This document shows, one piece after another, positions 36,087 through 44,055 of a stretch of 44,055 nucleotides of DNA (position 1 is its first letter; every line of letters starts with the position of its first letter). Origin of the DNA: Sergeia podlipaevii. Its lineage: Eukaryota > Euglenozoa > Kinetoplastea > Trypanosomatida > Trypanosomatidae. The position numbers were made by a program, and so were the translations under genes. The stretch is taken from contig JASANZ010002089.1 in the NCBI GenBank assembly GCA_030849805.1, positions 1 to 44,055 of the forward strand, read 5' to 3'. The notes under the pieces are model-generated. The model saw only the letters and a program-made list of their open reading frames with translations. It made no database searches and had not been told where the DNA came from.

Positions 36087-37085
36087 TTACTCTTGAGTGT
36101 ACTGGCCATTGCAAAAGTTAGCAAACACTTCCTGCTGAGCGGTGGAGAGAGGACGCAAAGGGTGACGTGGGCTTTCAGGGTACTTGTCAAAGTAGTGTGA
36201 ATCTCCCTCCTTGCGCAGGCGCACTGGTATTGGCGCAGGGATCTTCTTTGCTAATACGACATCCCAGTCAACGCCGGCGTAGTACTTGTGTCGCTTGATG
36301 TCCTGTACGCCGCGCTTGAGGCTTCCCAAGCGCTTCGTGTGGTCTAAAGTCAAAAGGCCCTTGATGAGATCCTTCGCCTTGGTGTCTACCCAGCGGGGGA
36401 ACTGCACCTTACCCTCAAGAATCTTCTCATAAATCTTGTACGGGCTCTCATCGAAGAAAGGCGGGTAACCTACAAGCATCTCATAAAGAAGAATGCCGAG
36501 TGCCCACCAGTCCACAGCACAGTCGTGGCCCTTGCTCTGAATGATTTCAGGTGCAAGATACTCGGGAGTGCCGCACAGGGTAAAGGTACGCTCTATCACT
36601 TTCTTTGCAAATCCAAAGTCCGTGATCTTAATGTTACCATCACTATCAAGCAGCAGGTTCTCTGGCTTCAGATCGCGGTAGACAATGTCTTTGCTGTGAA
36701 GATACTCAAAGGCAAGGGTGACCTCGGCGGAGTAGAACTTCGCCACATCATTGGGGAACTTTCCCGCCTTGCGGAGATGTGAAAACAGTTCGCCGCCAAC
36801 AACGTACTCAAGAAGAATGTACAAACGGTCCTCATCCATGAACCCTTTTAACATATTAACAATAAATGGGTGCTGGATCTCCTGGAGGATGCTAGCCTCG
36901 GCTAGAATATGATCCACCTGCTTCATGCGCAATACCTCCTGCTTCTTTAGGATTTTAAGAGCACAGAATTTATTGGATTCTCTGTGCCTGCACAAACGCA
37001 CGCGACCGAAGGTACCGGTGCCGAGCGTCTCACGCATCTCTAAATCTCCCAACTTCCACTTTGCTGCTTCCGCCTTGGTGATCAT
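36087..37085 (-). CDS. PKA-like catalytic subunit (AGC kinase)
   Basis: 332 residues from the ATG at 37085; the upstream frame begins with TTG. All kinase elements are intact: Gly-rich loop GTGTFGRV (22-29), Lys44, RDLKPEN (catalytic Asp138), DFG (156-158), and activation loop RTFTLCGTPEYLAPE with Thr169 at the PDK1 site. The C-terminal tail has a PKA-type FANF hydrophobic motif, unusually followed by eight more residues (CNGQYTQE), so FxxF is not the terminus. The N-terminus is short with no myristoylation Gly. In trypanosomes PKA is reported to be insensitive to cAMP and activated by nucleoside-related ligands. Adjacency to PDEA suggests the PKAC3 paralogue, from remembered synteny. Confidence 0.9.
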   Translation of the reverse strand: MITKAEAAKWKLGDLEMRETLGTGTFGRVRLCRHRESNKFCALKILKKQEVLRMKQVDHILAEASILQEIQHPFIVNMLKGFMDEDRLYILLEYVVGGELFSHLRKAGKFPNDVAKFYSAEVTLAFEYLHSKDIVYRDLKPENLLLDSDGNIKITDFGFAKKVIERTFTLCGTPEYLAPEIIQSKGHDCAVDWWALGILLYEMLVGYPPFFDESPYKIYEKILEGKVQFPRWVDTKAKDLIKGLLTLDHTKRLGSLKRGVQDIKRHKYYAGVDWDVVLAKKIPAPIPVRLRKEGDSHYFDKYPESPRHPLRPLSTAQQEVFANFCNGQYTQE

Positions 37086-37729
37086 TTTCAAAAATGCAAA
37101 GAGAGAAAGGGGTGTGGATGGGAAGAATTCCGGGGAGTGCGGTATGTGCGTGTGCGCGCGCGCAAACAACTAAGATAAAGTGTGTTGAGGGGGGGGGGAA
37201 CGAAAGTTCTTGAAAGAGATGGTACAAGAGCACAAGCCCACAAACAAAACAAAATATATATTCTGCAGCTGTGCGTGCCAATACTAAGCGCCTACACAAA
37301 AAAAAGTATATATATTGAAATAGGGAATTATGAACAGTGCGAGTTCACTATGTAAAACTAGGCAGTATTTTATTTTGCCTAATGAAAACCTGCGCGCGCG
37401 TAAGTGAAAGCGTAAGCAAACGACAAAACACAGAAAAAAAAAGCACTGTGTTAAAAACACAATTTACTTTGTGTGAAAAGCAAAGGGAAAAAATGAGAGA
37501 CAGAGGAAAGAAAAAAGAACATATACTTAAAATATACAAAGAAAATGCACAAGGTAAAAGAGAGCTTTAGAAAAAGAAAATCATTGATGCACGTAAATAT
37601 GCGCAAAGAGCATTAAAAGAAAAGATTCGATGGTACTAATGTGGTTGTTTATGAAGAGCAACAAAAAAAAAAGACTCAGCTGAGCCCAAAACCAAGAAAC
37701 AATAGCACACCAATGAATTGGGTTTCTCC
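37086..37729. other. Intergenic region between PKA catalytic subunit and VPS16
   Basis: No gene. The coding strand is ATG-free from 37086 to 37519. Several acceptor candidates exist: 37170, about 37390 and about 37461. Confidence 0.65.
37170..37199 (-). promoter_or_regulatory. Candidate spliced-leader acceptor for the PKA catalytic subunit gene
   Basis: On the minus strand a C-rich run followed by TCAACACACTTTATCTTAG places AG at 37171-37170, giving an 84-nt leader. Because the ATG-free stretch continues to 37519, an acceptor further upstream is equally possible. Confidence 0.35.
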
Positions 37730-40543
37730 TCATGAGCTGAACAGTCTTGCAAGTGTAAGCCCGCTAGACTCCACTCGTCTATCCCACCCTTCATCTATCT
37801 GCTGCAGAAGGCGTACATTGCCTTTGGCACGGTCTCTCAGTTGCTGAAGCAGGTCAGGCTCGTTGTGAAGCCGGCAATCTGCACCAGCACCTACCCAGTC
37901 TCCACACTGAACGTAGAACTCCATACGTTGCACAATCTGTGGAATGCGGGGAATGTACTTCTTTGCTTGCTCTGGCCGGTTGTATGCAAGAAGCACAGAA
38001 ACAAGTGTTTCACCAGTGAGAAGTAGCTTACCCTTGGTAGCAGCAGATGAGACAGAGCTGCCGCTGCTGCTGCCTCCATTACTACCTCCAGCCATCTGGT
38101 CAATGAGCTCCCATTGCCCTGTGCACGCATACGCATCAAGCATAATCCGCTGATACATTTTTTCAGGAATGTTGTACTCCCCCTTCAGTCTCTGCCCCGC
38201 TGCGACCTGGCCACTTTCGAGTGCATAGCGAATGGTATCCGCAGCACTGGCGCTAAGAAAGCGGCTATCATTCAAGTCCCGCATCAGCTTCGTTTGCTCA
38301 CTGAGAAGATTGCTCTGGAGGCGTAAGAAGCGCTCCTGGGCAGATGTGGTTGGCGCCGCACTTCCTGGGGAGCCTGCTGGACGTGCAAATACGGAGTGAT
38401 TCTGCCCTACCCGCCTCACTACCTCCTTGCGCGTAGAGGCAATTGCAGACTGCACAGAGGTGCTCTTCCAGTCTTGCGCAACCTCCCATTGCACCTCATC
38501 CTTGAGTTTGCCGGCCAGCGAAGCTCTGAGACAATGCTCCTCATGAAGATACTTCAGAAGATCTAGCTGCGTCTGAAAGCGAGGGTGCGCATTCATGTAC
38601 TCTGTCACCAAAGATCGACTGCCTTCACAAGCTGTGAGGTACCGCAGCAGCAAATTGCGTGAAACGGTGTGCGATGTAATTAGCGCCACTGCACCAGAAG
38701 TGCCACTACGCAGCAAGTGCATGATGACAGTGAATATGAGGTCACAATCTGATGATGCTACGGCGGCGCGGAGAGCAAGTTCAGGTTCACTGATGCTAAG
38801 AAAGGTGGTAACTTGACGCTCAGCATTTGGGTCTGCTTCTATTACACAAACCGCAGCCCGGTGCCTCCCTTTCATGTTGGCCTCCTTCGCAACCTCCACA
38901 AAGGGAGACACATCAACGCCAGGTGTTGTAGTGCATTCCTTCAGTTTCCTCACAATCGCCTCAGCCGCAGCAGCTTCTTGATCGATATTCTTAGCGCATG
39001 ATAGTTTGCTCAATGCCCAATCAGCTAAAACAGCATTTGCTTTGAGATCAAGCACCTCCGCCACACAGTAGGCTGCCTGATGATACTTGCACCCAATCAA
39101 ACGCTTCAGAAGTCTCTGCTCACCAATAGTTCGCAGCTGCGTTTCGGATAATAAGATGCCAGTTGTGGTCGCAAGTGTGTTCCGAACTCGCATGCGGCGG
39201 GCCATGTGAACAAAGTGATTAGAATCATATAAGGGGCAGAAGGACTTGCCAAAGCCCGCAATTCGAAGAAGCCTCTTCTGCTGTTTCATGTCAAATTCAC
39301 AACTCGCCGCAGCGATACAATCGTTTATGGCATCTATAAGGCTGTTGGCGTTGCGCTGCATGTTTTGAATCATGCGCACGGCTTCTGCATTTCCACACAT
39401 GAAAATGTCAAAGGTAGAGAGCAAGATTGCCCCTGGAGCGCGAGAACCTCGGGCAAACACGCGCTGCGCTTCAGGTGTCACAACCTGGAGGAACTGATAA
39501 CTATGCTTTGATACAAGACGTATACCGTCTCTTTCTGGAAAAAGCAGCGTATCGGGTGACAAATCGCTCACACAGTCACAAATTTCTGGGTCTTGCGCAT
39601 CTACAACGCAAAGTGTAATGGTGGCATCAGTAGTGCTAGCAAGAGTGGAAACCTGTGTGAAGCAAATGCACTTTTCCCCGCACCACGCTAACTGCGTTGG
39701 TCTCGTCTCTGTATCAACGTGAAGCAGGGGAAAAATCTCTTCAAAGGAACGACTAGTAGTGTAGAGTGTTCCATCCTCCATAAGAAACGCGATTTCGCTA
39801 CCAGAAGGAGCGAGCGCCATGTGCTGTACATTTCCTCCATTAATGTGCACCTTCTGGTCCACATATCGTGGTGAGGGGCCAAATATACAGCGAACGACGC
39901 TTGAAGTCTGTGTGCCACTAGAGCCAGCGCAGGTGAGAAAAGCCTCTGTGTGTCCTGTGGTACTCAGTGATTGCGGAATCGCAAGACATGTAGTTGAGGC
40001 TAAACCAAGCTGAAAAAGCGGTGGCAACGTTATCGACTGGACCCGGTACTCTTTGATGTTGCTAAATTCAGCAAGCAAAAGTTTTGCACTTGTAGTGCCC
40101 ATTGAAAGAGCCAAGAAGCCGTTGTCAGTGCTGTGAAACAACTGTGAGACCTCAATCGAAATTGGAGAAGCCGCTGGCTCCCCCAAATAATTATAAAATC
40201 GAACGGTACCATTGCTAAGAACAAGTACAAGATGATCATGAAGATTGTTCCAGCACATAAAATGAACTGTTTCATTATCAGAAAGCGCAATTGCTGGGCA
40301 CGCCCTATGAGGTCTCCCATCGCTGGAAACTAAAAGCACTGAATTGTGCTTAACAAAAACATTCTTGGGATAAGCTGCAAACAAACCACCATTTGCGTTA
40401 TGGGCGATATCATAATTAAACAGATCTTGTCTTAAGGACCAATTCGTAGCTTCGATATCCATTAAACGGACGGCATTACTCCCTGACAGGGCAATCCAAG
40501 AGCCATTTCTAGTGGTGGGCTCAAATTGCTTTCCATGTGGCAT
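37730..40543 (-). CDS. VPS16: VPS16, core subunit of HOPS/CORVET tethering complexes
   Basis: 937 residues from the ATG at 40543; the four codons upstream start with TTG. The N-terminal ~400 residues read as a beta-propeller (repeated short strands, for example HFMCWNNLHDHLVLVLSNG). The C-terminal half is an alpha-solenoid. A stretch around residue 460 (RMRVRNTLATTTGILLSETQ, then LLKRLIGCKYHQAAYCVAEV) and a later one (ELALRAAVASSDCDLIFTVI) match the Vps16 C-terminal domain in order and spacing. Vps16 binds Vps33 and is shared by CORVET (a Rab5 effector) and HOPS (a Rab7 effector). The length is slightly above that of animal VPS16. Confidence 0.85.
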   Translation of the reverse strand: MPHGKQFEPTTRNGSWIALSGSNAVRLMDIEATNWSLRQDLFNYDIAHNANGGLFAAYPKNVFVKHNSVLLVSSDGRPHRACPAIALSDNETVHFMCWNNLHDHLVLVLSNGTVRFYNYLGEPAASPISIEVSQLFHSTDNGFLALSMGTTSAKLLLAEFSNIKEYRVQSITLPPLFQLGLASTTCLAIPQSLSTTGHTEAFLTCAGSSGTQTSSVVRCIFGPSPRYVDQKVHINGGNVQHMALAPSGSEIAFLMEDGTLYTTSRSFEEIFPLLHVDTETRPTQLAWCGEKCICFTQVSTLASTTDATITLCVVDAQDPEICDCVSDLSPDTLLFPERDGIRLVSKHSYQFLQVVTPEAQRVFARGSRAPGAILLSTFDIFMCGNAEAVRMIQNMQRNANSLIDAINDCIAAASCEFDMKQQKRLLRIAGFGKSFCPLYDSNHFVHMARRMRVRNTLATTTGILLSETQLRTIGEQRLLKRLIGCKYHQAAYCVAEVLDLKANAVLADWALSKLSCAKNIDQEAAAAEAIVRKLKECTTTPGVDVSPFVEVAKEANMKGRHRAAVCVIEADPNAERQVTTFLSISEPELALRAAVASSDCDLIFTVIMHLLRSGTSGAVALITSHTVSRNLLLRYLTACEGSRSLVTEYMNAHPRFQTQLDLLKYLHEEHCLRASLAGKLKDEVQWEVAQDWKSTSVQSAIASTRKEVVRRVGQNHSVFARPAGSPGSAAPTTSAQERFLRLQSNLLSEQTKLMRDLNDSRFLSASAADTIRYALESGQVAAGQRLKGEYNIPEKMYQRIMLDAYACTGQWELIDQMAGGSNGGSSSGSSVSSAATKGKLLLTGETLVSVLLAYNRPEQAKKYIPRIPQIVQRMEFYVQCGDWVGAGADCRLHNEPDLLQQLRDRAKGNVRLLQQIDEGWDRRVESSGLTLARLFSS

Positions 40544-40967
40544 TTTCTCCCTCAAATCCTAGTCAAGATTATAGTTGTGCCACAAGTCTCTCACCATGCA
40601 CGTGCAATAGTAAATAGATAAAGTTTTTTCCTGCACTCTATTGCTGTATAATCGTAAAGTAAATGTACATACCTATAAAAGAAAATGTAATGCAATTTTT
40701 AAAATATAAAAGGAGGGGTGCGTAAATAGAGAAAAAAGGAGCACTAACAAAAAAAGTGAAAATTTCAAGGTTCTCTATTGCGAAAAAAGTCGAGAAAAAT
40801 ATATATACACAAAATTAAGTTAGTTGCTTCGCTCATTATTGTTACTTATTCTCCTCATTTCTTTAACAGGAAAGACGAAAGAAGAAAAAAAAGAAAATAG
40901 CAGCAACGCATTTTTTGATAGCTTTACTTTACATCATGTATATCTCCTTTTCAATATTGTTGTTGCC
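40544..40967. other. Intergenic region between VPS16 and calpain-like gene
   Basis: A/T-rich, no gene seen. The first upstream ATG on the coding strand lies only about 50 nt from the VPS16 start. Confidence 0.6.
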
Positions 40968-43244
40968 TTACATTGATTTTTGCTCTGCAATCAAACTCTG
41001 TTCACAGAAAACAGTAAAATCAAACGAATCAGGGCAGAAATCATCATGGCTGCAAGGCATCAAAATGAGAGATTGATAGGGCAAAACCTCCACTGTCAGT
41101 TTAAACACAGCTAGTCGCTTACATACCCTCTCAGAAAAAAAATGGGGACTAGTTGGAACATCACTTGATTCATGTTGAACATTTTGCCATCCAACCACAG
41201 ACACTGCAAACGGACGTGAGGAGCCGTCCTCCTGTGCCAAAGCAACAAAAACTTCGCGAACCGTTTCATCTGAAGCATTCCGAAATAAAAATGCCATACT
41301 AGGTGTGCGAACATTGCTGATTTTTGTATCCCATTTTCCGCTACACATCAACGAACTGCATTTATTAGGTAATGAAAAAACTGAAAAGTCATCTAATGAC
41401 GAAATATTCATAGCACGAGACCCGCTAGGTGTTCCAGAAAGAGTAACTTGCATGCGCTCACGAGGACGCAATCGAAATAATATAGCTCCATCTTTTTGCG
41501 ACACAGAACTTGTAGAAAATAACGCATTCTGCGCGCAAATGTCATATCGTTTCTGGATACAAGTTGAACTGCATTCACTCGGTAACTTATGAAAGTGGAA
41601 AACTGAAGATATATTTTCATCCATAGCTGCTTCCCGTTGCTCAAATGAAAGTATTAATGAAATTTCAGTAGAACACAAGTTTTCGATGCACATCGAATAG
41701 TTGCTCGCAAAAGAAGAAGATGTGGAAGAAACAGTATTGCCCGTCGTTGCTAAAGAAATGGTCTTCTTTCGATGCAAGAGAGGATCATCGTACGGCCACA
41801 TCAGCAGAAAAACATTCTCAAAAAACGTAGCAAAATATTCAAACTGTATCCAAAAGATAGAAAAGCCATTTATTTGACTTTCCTGAAATTGATTGTGAAC
41901 AAAAGCATCTTTGCAAATACTGTTTGAATGCGGCGCTGCAATTTGCACGAGATAAATTACGCGTCCCTCTTTTTCATGACACATATCTGTTCCGAGAACA
42001 CTATATGGTAGCTCAGGTCGAATTCCTCGTTCAATGAGTGCAGCCCTCGCAATTTCATTTCTTGGAACAGATTTGCATATTAGAATGCGTTTTTTACAAA
42101 GAAACTCGCGTACAATATAAAACATCTGATCCGTCTTACGCAATCTTCCTCTCGTCCAGTTAATGTCAAAGCAGGTTCCGCCGGTCAACCAACTCAGCAT
42201 CTCACCGAAAGACACCTTCTCAAGTTTGTTATAGCCTCCTATCAGTTTTGCAAGCGCCTTTTCAAGCAATGCTCCCCAATAATCACGGTCATCACTATGA
42301 ATTCCCATAACCGACATGCAGTCGTCTTCGTGAAAACATGGCAGTCTATCATCGATACTAATCTCAACCGGATTGCCATTGAAAAAAAAGCGAAAAGTAT
42401 ATAAGCCAATATCTGCAAAGGCAACCTTTAAAGTGTTCTTTCTTAGGGTATCGTGCTGTTGTAAAACATTTAGGCATGCACACAAATTTTCGCTTTTAAA
42501 AATCTTCGAAGGAATTATAGGAGAAATTCCCCTGCAGCACGTAGATACTGTTGTAGCGTCAGCACAAAGCTCGTGAATACGCAACCACAAAACATTTCCC
42601 GCTATTCCAGAATTTTCAGGCCCAAACTCCTCATCACAAAAAAAAGCGCTACCTAATTTCATAAACTTGGTCAGAATATCCTTTGTTGATGTTGCTTTTA
42701 TGGGGGTAAATACACTACGTGTTGCGGAACCTGGTAGCATCTCAAGAAACAACCTCTGTTCCTTATGAACATCCGGAAACACTGCTGGCTGGCATTCATT
42801 TGCGTTGATAGTTGCTTGCAATCTATTCATATCTGTCAGTAAATCAATCGCTTCAGTAATAAATTGTGGCAGCATAGTGCCCTCTAACTTCATGTGCGTT
42901 ATACGACTATTTTTCATACAAAGCTGTTTCAACCGCTCTCCACTTCTAACATTCATTTTCACTTTTTTCAAGCTAATGGTATGCACATGACTACCAATAA
43001 GCGAGGATGCAATTAATTCAATATCGGCCTCGGAAAAATGAGCCTCATCTAAAATAAGTTCCTGCATATCCGATCTTTCTTGAACAAGAGCTAACACAAC
43101 AGGCAGATGTAGTCGTGGAAAATAAGTACAGCTAATGTCAACAAGCGACGGCTTGTTAGAGAGCAATAGTGTTAACTCCTGAATTGGCTTTACATTAAAC
43201 TCATTGCACAGTTGTACATATCTATCTGCAGTTCCAACACTCAT
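40968..43244 (-). CDS. LRR/calpain-like protein, predicted catalytically dead
   Basis: 758 residues from the ATG at 43244. Residues about 25-135 carry leucine-rich-repeat-like units (MQELILDEAHFSEADIELIA, THMKLEGTMLPQFI). About 195-480 is a calpain (clan CA, C2) core: IDDRLP (297-302), YWGALLEKALAKLIGGY (322-338), LTGG (353-356), and WIQFEYFATFFENV (465-478) at the end. Cys255 can be aligned with the nucleophile, but the usual GDCWF context is absent. The catalytic His (normally HxYSV) is replaced in LPYSV (412-416), and the Asn of the usual NPWG motif is absent in IAAPHS. The C-terminal ~250 residues suggest one or two beta-sandwich domains. Inactive calpain-like proteins are common in trypanosomatids and often cytoskeletal. 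The gene is markedly more A/T-rich than the others. Confidence 0.75.
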   Translation of the reverse strand: MSVGTADRYVQLCNEFNVKPIQELTLLLSNKPSLVDISCTYFPRLHLPVVLALVQERSDMQELILDEAHFSEADIELIASSLIGSHVHTISLKKVKMNVRSGERLKQLCMKNSRITHMKLEGTMLPQFITEAIDLLTDMNRLQATINANECQPAVFPDVHKEQRLFLEMLPGSATRSVFTPIKATSTKDILTKFMKLGSAFFCDEEFGPENSGIAGNVLWLRIHELCADATTVSTCCRGISPIIPSKIFKSENLCACLNVLQQHDTLRKNTLKVAFADIGLYTFRFFFNGNPVEISIDDRLPCFHEDDCMSVMGIHSDDRDYWGALLEKALAKLIGGYNKLEKVSFGEMLSWLTGGTCFDINWTRGRLRKTDQMFYIVREFLCKKRILICKSVPRNEIARAALIERGIRPELPYSVLGTDMCHEKEGRVIYLVQIAAPHSNSICKDAFVHNQFQESQINGFSIFWIQFEYFATFFENVFLLMWPYDDPLLHRKKTISLATTGNTVSSTSSSFASNYSMCIENLCSTEISLILSFEQREAAMDENISSVFHFHKLPSECSSTCIQKRYDICAQNALFSTSSVSQKDGAILFRLRPRERMQVTLSGTPSGSRAMNISSLDDFSVFSLPNKCSSLMCSGKWDTKISNVRTPSMAFLFRNASDETVREVFVALAQEDGSSRPFAVSVVGWQNVQHESSDVPTSPHFFSERVCKRLAVFKLTVEVLPYQSLILMPCSHDDFCPDSFDFTVFCEQSLIAEQKSM

Positions 43245-44055
43245 TTTTCTTTTTTCCAAAATGACATGTAATAATAATAAAATGAAATATAAAAAACTGC
43301 GACAAAAATTTGGATCAACACTATTTAAAAAAACATATGAGACAAACCTAACCTATATGTATATATACATATATATATATATAAACTATAAATGTCACAA
43401 ATGTAACTCTTCGATTCAGCAAAAAAAAAAAAGATACAAATAAAAGCAAAAAAGATGACGAAAAGAAATAGTAATGATACATTTTGATACTTCAGTGCAA
43501 TGCAAATACAGTGTCCAGAAAAAAAAAAACAGCAAACACTAACAATAAAAATAATGATAATGATAAAATTATAACAATATATATATTTCTGTGGCAGGCA
43601 ATGCTAAGCCATGCCTTTTCAAAGACGGTAGGGCATATATATATATACATATGTATATATATGTATGTATATGTATTTATCACCCTCAAAACAAAAACAA
43701 AACAAAACTTCTCCACTACATAAAACAATACGTGCTTCGATAAATACATAAAACTACAGCAGACCATTCTTCACCGAATCAAAGAAAAAAGCGAAAACAG
43801 CACACCAAATTTTAAAAAGAAACCGCCACAGACAAAAAAACACACAACATCCCATTCAAGCAAAAAGAAAAGTCTCCTTACACATGCAAAAAAACATTCA
43901 ATACACCTATGTATATATGCATATACCAAAACAGTAACAAAGCAGATACTCAATAAAAATACTGAACCGCTGAGAAAAGCAGTGAGGAACCCACCGCCAA
44001 ACAACATACAGCCGTCCTGTACCACCAACAACTGCATACTACTAAATACCCCGCG
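43245..44055. other. AT-rich right flank with palindromic TA/ATGT tracts
   Basis: No gene supported. It holds TA-rich palindromes at about 43366-43382 and about 43636-43666 (around ACATATGT), plus poly-A tracts and (AAT)/(AATG) runs. The open frames are translations of these tracts. This is either the 3' flank of a further minus-strand gene or a region between transcription units. Confidence 0.6.
43636..43674. repeat. TA/ATGT palindromic microsatellite
   Basis: Alternating TA with ACATATGT at its centre gives an imperfect palindrome of about 30 bp, continuing into ATGT units. Read directly. Confidence 0.75.

Noticed and set aside
43492..44037. Two minus-strand open frames of 88-91 codons at the right edge
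   Set aside because: Both are Phe/Tyr-rich translations of A/T tracts and microsatellites with no domain or splice signal.

Overview
The window is a stretch of nuclear chromosome from a trypanosomatid (Kinetoplastea). The evidence is that every recognisable gene lies on the minus strand with no visible intron. Genes are spaced by A/T-rich, low-complexity DNA, and several starts are preceded on the coding strand by a pyrimidine run ending in AG, as expected for spliced-leader trans-splicing of one long polycistronic unit read toward lower coordinates. The gene content also fits: a PDEA-type phosphodiesterase beside a PKA catalytic subunit, an LRR/calpain-like protein, and large kinetoplastid-type coiled-coil proteins. 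TAA, TAG and TGA all act as stops, so this is not a stop-reassigned lineage. I cannot name the genus; the 0.4-2.9 kb intergenic regions with many homopolymers and microsatellites are longer than is usual in compact relatives.

Layout in transcription order, right to left: AT-rich right flank (43245-44055); LRR/calpain-like pseudoprotease (40968-43244); VPS16 (37730-40543); PKA catalytic subunit (36087-37085); a 2.6 kb gap with a possible 41-residue ORF; PDEA-type phosphodiesterase (31647-33518); gankyrin-like ankyrin protein (29478-30431); NSUN2/Trm4 tRNA m5C methyltransferase (26360-29020); AN1 zinc-finger protein (24625-25767); Rab5-like GTPase (23038-23724); long coiled-coil protein (18571-22167); MGRN1-type RING E3 (16551-17723); a 2.9 kb gap with a possible 70-residue ORF; RNASEK-like membrane protein (13324-13650); NDUFA8-like CX9C protein (11190-11798); second coiled-coil protein (6229-9822); large unknown protein (1796-5596); SDHAF1-like LYR protein (490-1257).

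Functional themes: Rab5, VPS16 (HOPS/CORVET core) and RNASEK (V-ATPase associated) belong to the endolysosomal pathway. PDEA and PKA-C are neighbours in cyclic-nucleotide/PKA signalling. The NDUFA8-like and SDHAF1-like proteins belong to respiratory complexes I and II. MGRN1, the AN1 protein and the gankyrin-like protein belong to ubiquitin/proteasome biology. In trypanosomatids such co-location usually reflects ancestral synteny, not co-regulation.

I found no mobile element, CRISPR array, tRNA or rRNA. The most notable signal outside the genes is that the sense-strand leader upstream of most start codons lacks any ATG for about 190-610 nt, whereas the rest of the intergenic DNA is rich in ATG. 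This marks long AUG-free 5' leaders, helps fix start codons, and helps judge candidate small ORFs.
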